DNA of 64,000 bases from contig JBDTVS010000048.1 of the NCBI GenBank assembly GCA_040007095.1, forward strand, positions 44,502-108,501, read 5' to 3'. The notes beneath the pieces are model-generated. The model worked only from the letters and a program-made list of their open reading frames with translations, was not told the DNA's origin and ran no database searches. The position numbers were made by a program, and so were the translations under genes. Every line of letters begins with the position of its first letter. The stretch's first letter is position 1. Positions 60,599 through 64,000 of this stretch are shown piece after piece. The stretch comes from JBDTVS01 sp040007095. GTDB lineage: Bacteria; Acidobacteriota; Vicinamibacteria; Vicinamibacterales; CAVVIG01.

Positions 60599-61531
60599 AT
60601 GCTGACGTCGGCCGCTATCAAAGCCAAGGCGCGCGAGCTCGGGTTCGATGCGTGCGGCGTCGCGCCGGCCGCTGATTTGCCCGAGCTGCCGTTCTTTCGG
60701 GAATGGCTCGATCGCGGTTACGCGGGCGGCATGAGCTATCTGGCGCGCTCGTCGGAGCGCCGCGCCGACGTGCGCAGGGTCCTGCCCTCGGCGAAAACAG
60801 TGATCGTCACCGCGTCGAACTACAACACCGACCGTCCGTACTCGACCGAATCCAGGGAGCGGAGCCGCGCGCATATCGCGCGCTACGCCTGGGGCGACGA
60901 CTATCACGACGTCATCCTGGCGCGCATGGAATCGCTGCTCGCCTGGATGCAGCGTGAGTCCGACGAGCCGTTCGACGCGCGACCCTATGTCGATACCGGC
61001 CCGATTCAAGAGCGTGTCTACGCGCGCCACGCCGGGATTGGCTGGATCGGCAAGAACACCTGCGTCATCAGCCCCACGATCGGATCGTGGACGCTGCTGG
61101 CCGAGATCCTCTGCAGCCTGCCGCTCGACGTCGACGAGCCCGCCTTCGATCAGTGCGGCAGCTGCACGCTGTGCCTCGAAGCATGTCCGACGCAGGCGCT
61201 GGTGGCGCCCGGCGTGCTCGATTCCACACGCTGCGTGTCGTATCTGACCATCGAGCTGCGGGGCGATATTCCCGAACCGCTGCAGGACGGCGTCGGGACG
61301 CACGTCTACGGCTGCGATGTGTGTCAGGAAGTCTGCCCCTGGAACGCGTCGGCACCGGTCTCCGACGATCCGGCGTGGCAGCCCCGGCCGGTGTGGGACG
61401 GGGCCGACCTGGGGACTCTCTCGACGATGACCGACGAGGCACTGAGTGTTTCGTTGAGGAGAAGCGCGATGCGGCGGACGAAAGTGAGCGGCCTGCGCCG
61501 CAACCTGCAAGTGGCGCTTCGCAATGCCTAG
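60599..61531 (+). CDS. queG: Epoxyqueuosine reductase
   Basis: A 310-residue B12- and [4Fe-4S]-dependent enzyme making queuosine-tRNA from epoxyqueuosine. Two 4Fe-4S motifs are intact: CGSCTLCLEACPTQAL and CDVCQEVCPWN. The N-terminal reductive-dehalogenase-like domain has FDACGVAP, PSAKTVIVTASNY and YARHAGIGWIGKNT. The start ATG 60599 follows TAGG. Downstream yqgE has its own -10 box. Confidence 0.95.
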   Translation: MLTSAAIKAKARELGFDACGVAPAADLPELPFFREWLDRGYAGGMSYLARSSERRADVRRVLPSAKTVIVTASNYNTDRPYSTESRERSRAHIARYAWGDDYHDVILARMESLLAWMQRESDEPFDARPYVDTGPIQERVYARHAGIGWIGKNTCVISPTIGSWTLLAEILCSLPLDVDEPAFDQCGSCTLCLEACPTQALVAPGVLDSTRCVSYLTIELRGDIPEPLQDGVGTHVYGCDVCQEVCPWNASAPVSDDPAWQPRPVWDGADLGTLSTMTDEALSVSLRRSAMRRTKVSGLRRNLQVALRNA

Positions 61532-61560
61532 TCCATTCGCACCGCGATCACTCTCAACTC

Positions 61561-61572
61561 TATAATCTCGTT
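61561..61572 (+). promoter_or_regulatory. -10 box TATAAT just before yqgE
   Basis: Consensus TATAAT (61561-61566) lies exactly six bases before ATG 61573. No SD is visible and no clear -35. This predicts a leaderless yqgE transcript. Confidence 0.5.
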
Positions 61573-62157
61573 ATGGCCTCTCTCTCTCTCGCCCCTTCGT
61601 TCCTGCTCTCGATGCCGCAATTGCTCGATCCCAACTTCAGTCGGACCGTGGTCCTGCTGTGCAAGCACAGCGAAGAGGGCGCATTCGGCCTGGTGGTGAA
61701 CCGGCCTCTCGTGACAGCGGGTCCGGTCGTCGTGGAGGTTCGCGCGCAATCGGACACGGCCGGACACCAGACCGAAGTGAGCGAGCACGAGCTGCAGGTG
61801 TGGGTCGGCGGGCCAGTGGAACCGCAGAGCAGCTGGATACTGGACGGCGACGACAGCGACGTCGCCGAAGAGCGGCGCGGCGTGCGCGTCGCCGAGGGTT
61901 TGTACCTCTCGACGTCGCCGGATCTGCTGCACCGGTTGCTCGGCCCGGCGCCGCCGCCTCGCACTCGGCTGATTGTCGGCTTTTCCGGCTGGGGCCCAGG
62001 GCAACTCGAGCAGGAGCTCGAAGCCTCGGCGTGGCTGATTAGCGATGTCGATCGCGACGTGCTCTTTGCCACGCCTGCCGAGCGCATGTGGGAAACCGCC
62101 ATTCGGCGGTTGGGCGCGGACCCGGCCGCGTTGCAAATGTCACGCGGCGTACACTAG
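61573..62157 (+). CDS. yqgE: YqgE/AlgH family protein
   Basis: A 194-residue cytoplasmic protein of the UPF0301 family. Signatures: APSFLLSMPQLLDPNFSRTV, GAFGLVVNRP, VWVGGPV and VGFSGWGPGQLEQELEASAW. AlgH in Pseudomonas influences alginate and redox-related gene expression, but the molecular activity is unclear. The start at 61573 fits the adjacent TATAAT and family length; a longer frame upstream overlaps queG and is not expected. Confidence 0.93.
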   Translation: MASLSLAPSFLLSMPQLLDPNFSRTVVLLCKHSEEGAFGLVVNRPLVTAGPVVVEVRAQSDTAGHQTEVSEHELQVWVGGPVEPQSSWILDGDDSDVAEERRGVRVAEGLYLSTSPDLLHRLLGPAPPPRTRLIVGFSGWGPGQLEQELEASAWLISDVDRDVLFATPAERMWETAIRRLGADPAALQMSRGVH

Positions 62158-62219
62158 CGACTAAGCACATCACGGACACCGCGTTGCACCAGCGCGTCGC
62201 GAAAGGCGAATGACAGAGC

Positions 62220-63950
62220 ATGGACAGACGATCGTTACGAGTGTCGATGGCGATCGCGGGCGGCTGCGCGCTTGGATTGCTGGTGCAGGCTCAGGAGGCT
62301 GTGGTGCCCGATACGCTCCGGCTGCGAGCGATGACGGCGCGGTTTGCGCCGACCGAGATCGGGGCCGACCTCTCGAAGCTCTCGCCCGCCGACCGGCAGG
62401 TGCTCGCCAAGCTGGTCGAGGCCTCGAAGATCATCGACGCGTTGTTCCTGCGGCAGGTGTGGGCCGGCAACGACGCCATGCTGCTCGACCTCGTGAAGGA
62501 CCAGACCCTCGCCGGCCGCGCGCGCCTGCATTATTTTCTGATCAACAAGGGGCCGTGGTCGCGTCTCGATCACGATCAGATCTTCGTCCCCGGCGCGCCG
62601 GCGAAGCCGGCCGGCGGCAACTTCTATCCCGCCGACGCGTCCAAGGCCGATCTCGAGCGATGGACCCAGTCGTTGCCCGAAGCCGAACGCACGCGCGCGA
62701 CCGGGTTCTTCTCGGTCATCCGCCGCGGCGCCGGCGGCTCGTTCAGCATCGTGCCCTACAACGTCGAGTACCAGAACGAGCTCGGGCACGCAGCGGGACT
62801 GCTGCGCGAGGCGGCGGCGCTGTCGTCCGAGCCGACGCTGAAAGCGTTCCTCGCCAAGCGCGCCGACGCATTCCTGTCGAACGACTATTACGAGAGCGAC
62901 GTGGCCTGGATGGAGATCAAGGGCGCAATCGAGCCGACCATCGGACCGTACGAAGTTTACGAAGACGAGCTCTTCAACTACAAGGCCGGCTTCGAGTCGT
63001 TCATCACCGTGCAAGACGAGTCGGAGAGCGGGAAGTTGACGAGGTTCGCCGGCGAGCTGCAGGACATCGAGAACCACCTGCCGATCGATCCCTCCTATCG
63101 CAGCCCCAGGCTCGGCGCCCTCGCGCCCATCGCCGTCGTCAACGAAATCTACGCGGCCGGAGATGGAAACCGGGGTGTCCAGACGGCGGCGTTCAACCTG
63201 CCGAACGACGAGCGCGTCACTCGCGAGAAGGGCGCCAAGCGCGTGATGCTCAAGAACGTGCAGGACGCGAAGTTTGCGAAGACGCTGCTGCCCATCTCGA
63301 AGGTCGTGCTGTCCGCGGCCGATCAGAAGGACGTGGCGTTTGACGCGTTTTTCACCCACATTCTCGTCCACGAGCTGATGCACGGGCTTGGCCCCCACAA
63401 CATCACCGTCAATGGCCGGCAAACGACCGTACGGCAGGAGATGAAGGAGGCGTCCAGCGCGCTCGAGGAGGCCAAGGCCGACATCTCATCGCTCTTTGCC
63501 ATCCAGTACATGATCGACAAGGGCGTGTTGCCCAGAAGCCTCGAGCAATCGCTGTACCCCACGTTTCTCGCCTCGGCGTTCCGTTCGATTCGCTTCGGTG
63601 TCAACGAGGCGCACGGCCGCGGCATCGCCATCCAATTGAACTTCCTGCTCGATGCCGGCGCGTTCGTGGTTCGACCGGATGGGACCTTTGGCGTCGACCG
63701 CGCCAGAATCAAGGACGGCGTCACGAGCCTCACGCGCGAGATCATGACGATGCAGGCGCAGGGCGACTACGCGCAGGCGACCGCGTTGGCGGCTCGCCTG
63801 GGCGTGGTGCGGCCGCCTGTTCAGCGAGCCTTGGACAAACTGACCGCCGTGCCGGTGGACATCGAGCCGCGCTTCACGACCGCCGATCGTTTGCTGAATC
63901 CGACCTCGGCAGGTGGGGCCACGTCAGGTCGTCCTCCGGCGCAACGCTAG
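62220..63950 (+). CDS. Exported M49-like (dipeptidyl-peptidase III-type) zinc peptidase
   Basis: A 576-residue exported protein with signal peptide (LRVSMAIAGGCALGLLVQAQ). Zinc motif HELMH is at 384-388, followed by the second-ligand motif EEAKAD about 30 residues on. Classic DPP III has HELLGH and EECRAD, so this is a related family with a five-residue HExxH. VPYNVEYQNELG and the preceding helical lobe fit the large-domain fold. It likely releases dipeptides or degrades peptides in the periplasm. Loss of the extra Gly in the zinc motif is the visible difference. The window ends 50 bases later. Confidence 0.85.
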   Translation: MDRRSLRVSMAIAGGCALGLLVQAQEAVVPDTLRLRAMTARFAPTEIGADLSKLSPADRQVLAKLVEASKIIDALFLRQVWAGNDAMLLDLVKDQTLAGRARLHYFLINKGPWSRLDHDQIFVPGAPAKPAGGNFYPADASKADLERWTQSLPEAERTRATGFFSVIRRGAGGSFSIVPYNVEYQNELGHAAGLLREAAALSSEPTLKAFLAKRADAFLSNDYYESDVAWMEIKGAIEPTIGPYEVYEDELFNYKAGFESFITVQDESESGKLTRFAGELQDIENHLPIDPSYRSPRLGALAPIAVVNEIYAAGDGNRGVQTAAFNLPNDERVTREKGAKRVMLKNVQDAKFAKTLLPISKVVLSAADQKDVAFDAFFTHILVHELMHGLGPHNITVNGRQTTVRQEMKEASSALEEAKADISSLFAIQYMIDKGVLPRSLEQSLYPTFLASAFRSIRFGVNEAHGRGIAIQLNFLLDAGAFVVRPDGTFGVDRARIKDGVTSLTREIMTMQAQGDYAQATALAARLGVVRPPVQRALDKLTAVPVDIEPRFTTADRLLNPTSAGGATSGRPPAQR

Positions 63951-64000
63951 CCTGAATAATTCACGAGTGAGCGAGTTTCCCTGAAACACAAACGCCTCCG

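Overview
The window is a 64 kb stretch of GC-rich, gene-dense chromosome from a Gram-negative bacterium. Lipid A genes (lpxD, lpxB), predicted outer-membrane barrels and many secreted proteases show an outer membrane. The gene families (MoxR/DUF58/DUF4175/DUF4159 cluster, C13-type pseudo-caspase, DUF4440 paralogues, M49-like peptidase) and the periodic intergenic repeats suggest Acidobacteriota, probably class Vicinamibacteria; that placement is inference from gene content. I saw no rRNA, tRNA, CRISPR array, prophage or intact insertion sequence.

Layout. 1-2.9 kb: a cut-off geranylgeranyl-reductase-type flavoprotein, an ACT-domain protein, an orphan CoA-transferase B subunit and an isoprenylcysteine-methyltransferase-like membrane protein. 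3-17.7 kb: a plus-strand aerotolerance-like (Bat) cluster: TPR-metallopeptidase, DUF4159, MoxR ATPase, DUF58, BatA-like vWA, DUF4175, a second vWA membrane protein and a secreted caspase-fold protein that seems to lack its catalytic cysteine. 17.9-20.8 kb: leuA (short form) and rhomboid, divergent from a LysR regulator. 20.8-23.5 kb: three DUF4440 paralogues and a NIPSNAP protein. 23.6-25.8 kb: a three-domain cell-wall protein (transpeptidase-like, SpoIID, metallopeptidase).

38.5 down to 25.9 kb (minus strand): ymdB-xseA-xseB-ispA-tlyA-otsB-nadK, then a DUF1175/alpha-2-macroglobulin/membrane-protein trio joined by 1-4 nt overlaps. 38.5-42.2 kb: Hsp20 and dnaK-Hsp20 in divergent orientation, then a probable RNA polymerase omega subunit and a small membrane protein. 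47.2 down to 42.2 kb (minus): a YdjM-like membrane protein, gatC-gatA, and a metallopeptidase coupled to an ATP-grasp ligase. 47.3-64 kb (plus): S1/P1-type nuclease/phospholipase, lpxD, barrel protein, an M16 peptidase pair, lpxB, a secreted matrixin module, acnA, queG, yqgE and an M49-like peptidase.

The main theme is envelope biology: lipid A synthesis, periplasmic protease trapping, processing peptidases and vWA/MoxR assembly machinery. The most unusual noncoding signal is a pair of short elements (10601-10766 and 35985-36116). They share a core of about 75 bp, yet their flanking stems and an inner hairpin differ in sequence while staying self-complementary, which is a covariation signature. 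One copy interrupts a second repeat family whose uninterrupted copy lies at 48261-48397. The intergenic gaps also carry many decayed repeats of about 9 nt period, some forming hairpins, and several genes have a TATAAT-like box 5-7 nt before the start codon, suggesting leaderless transcripts.
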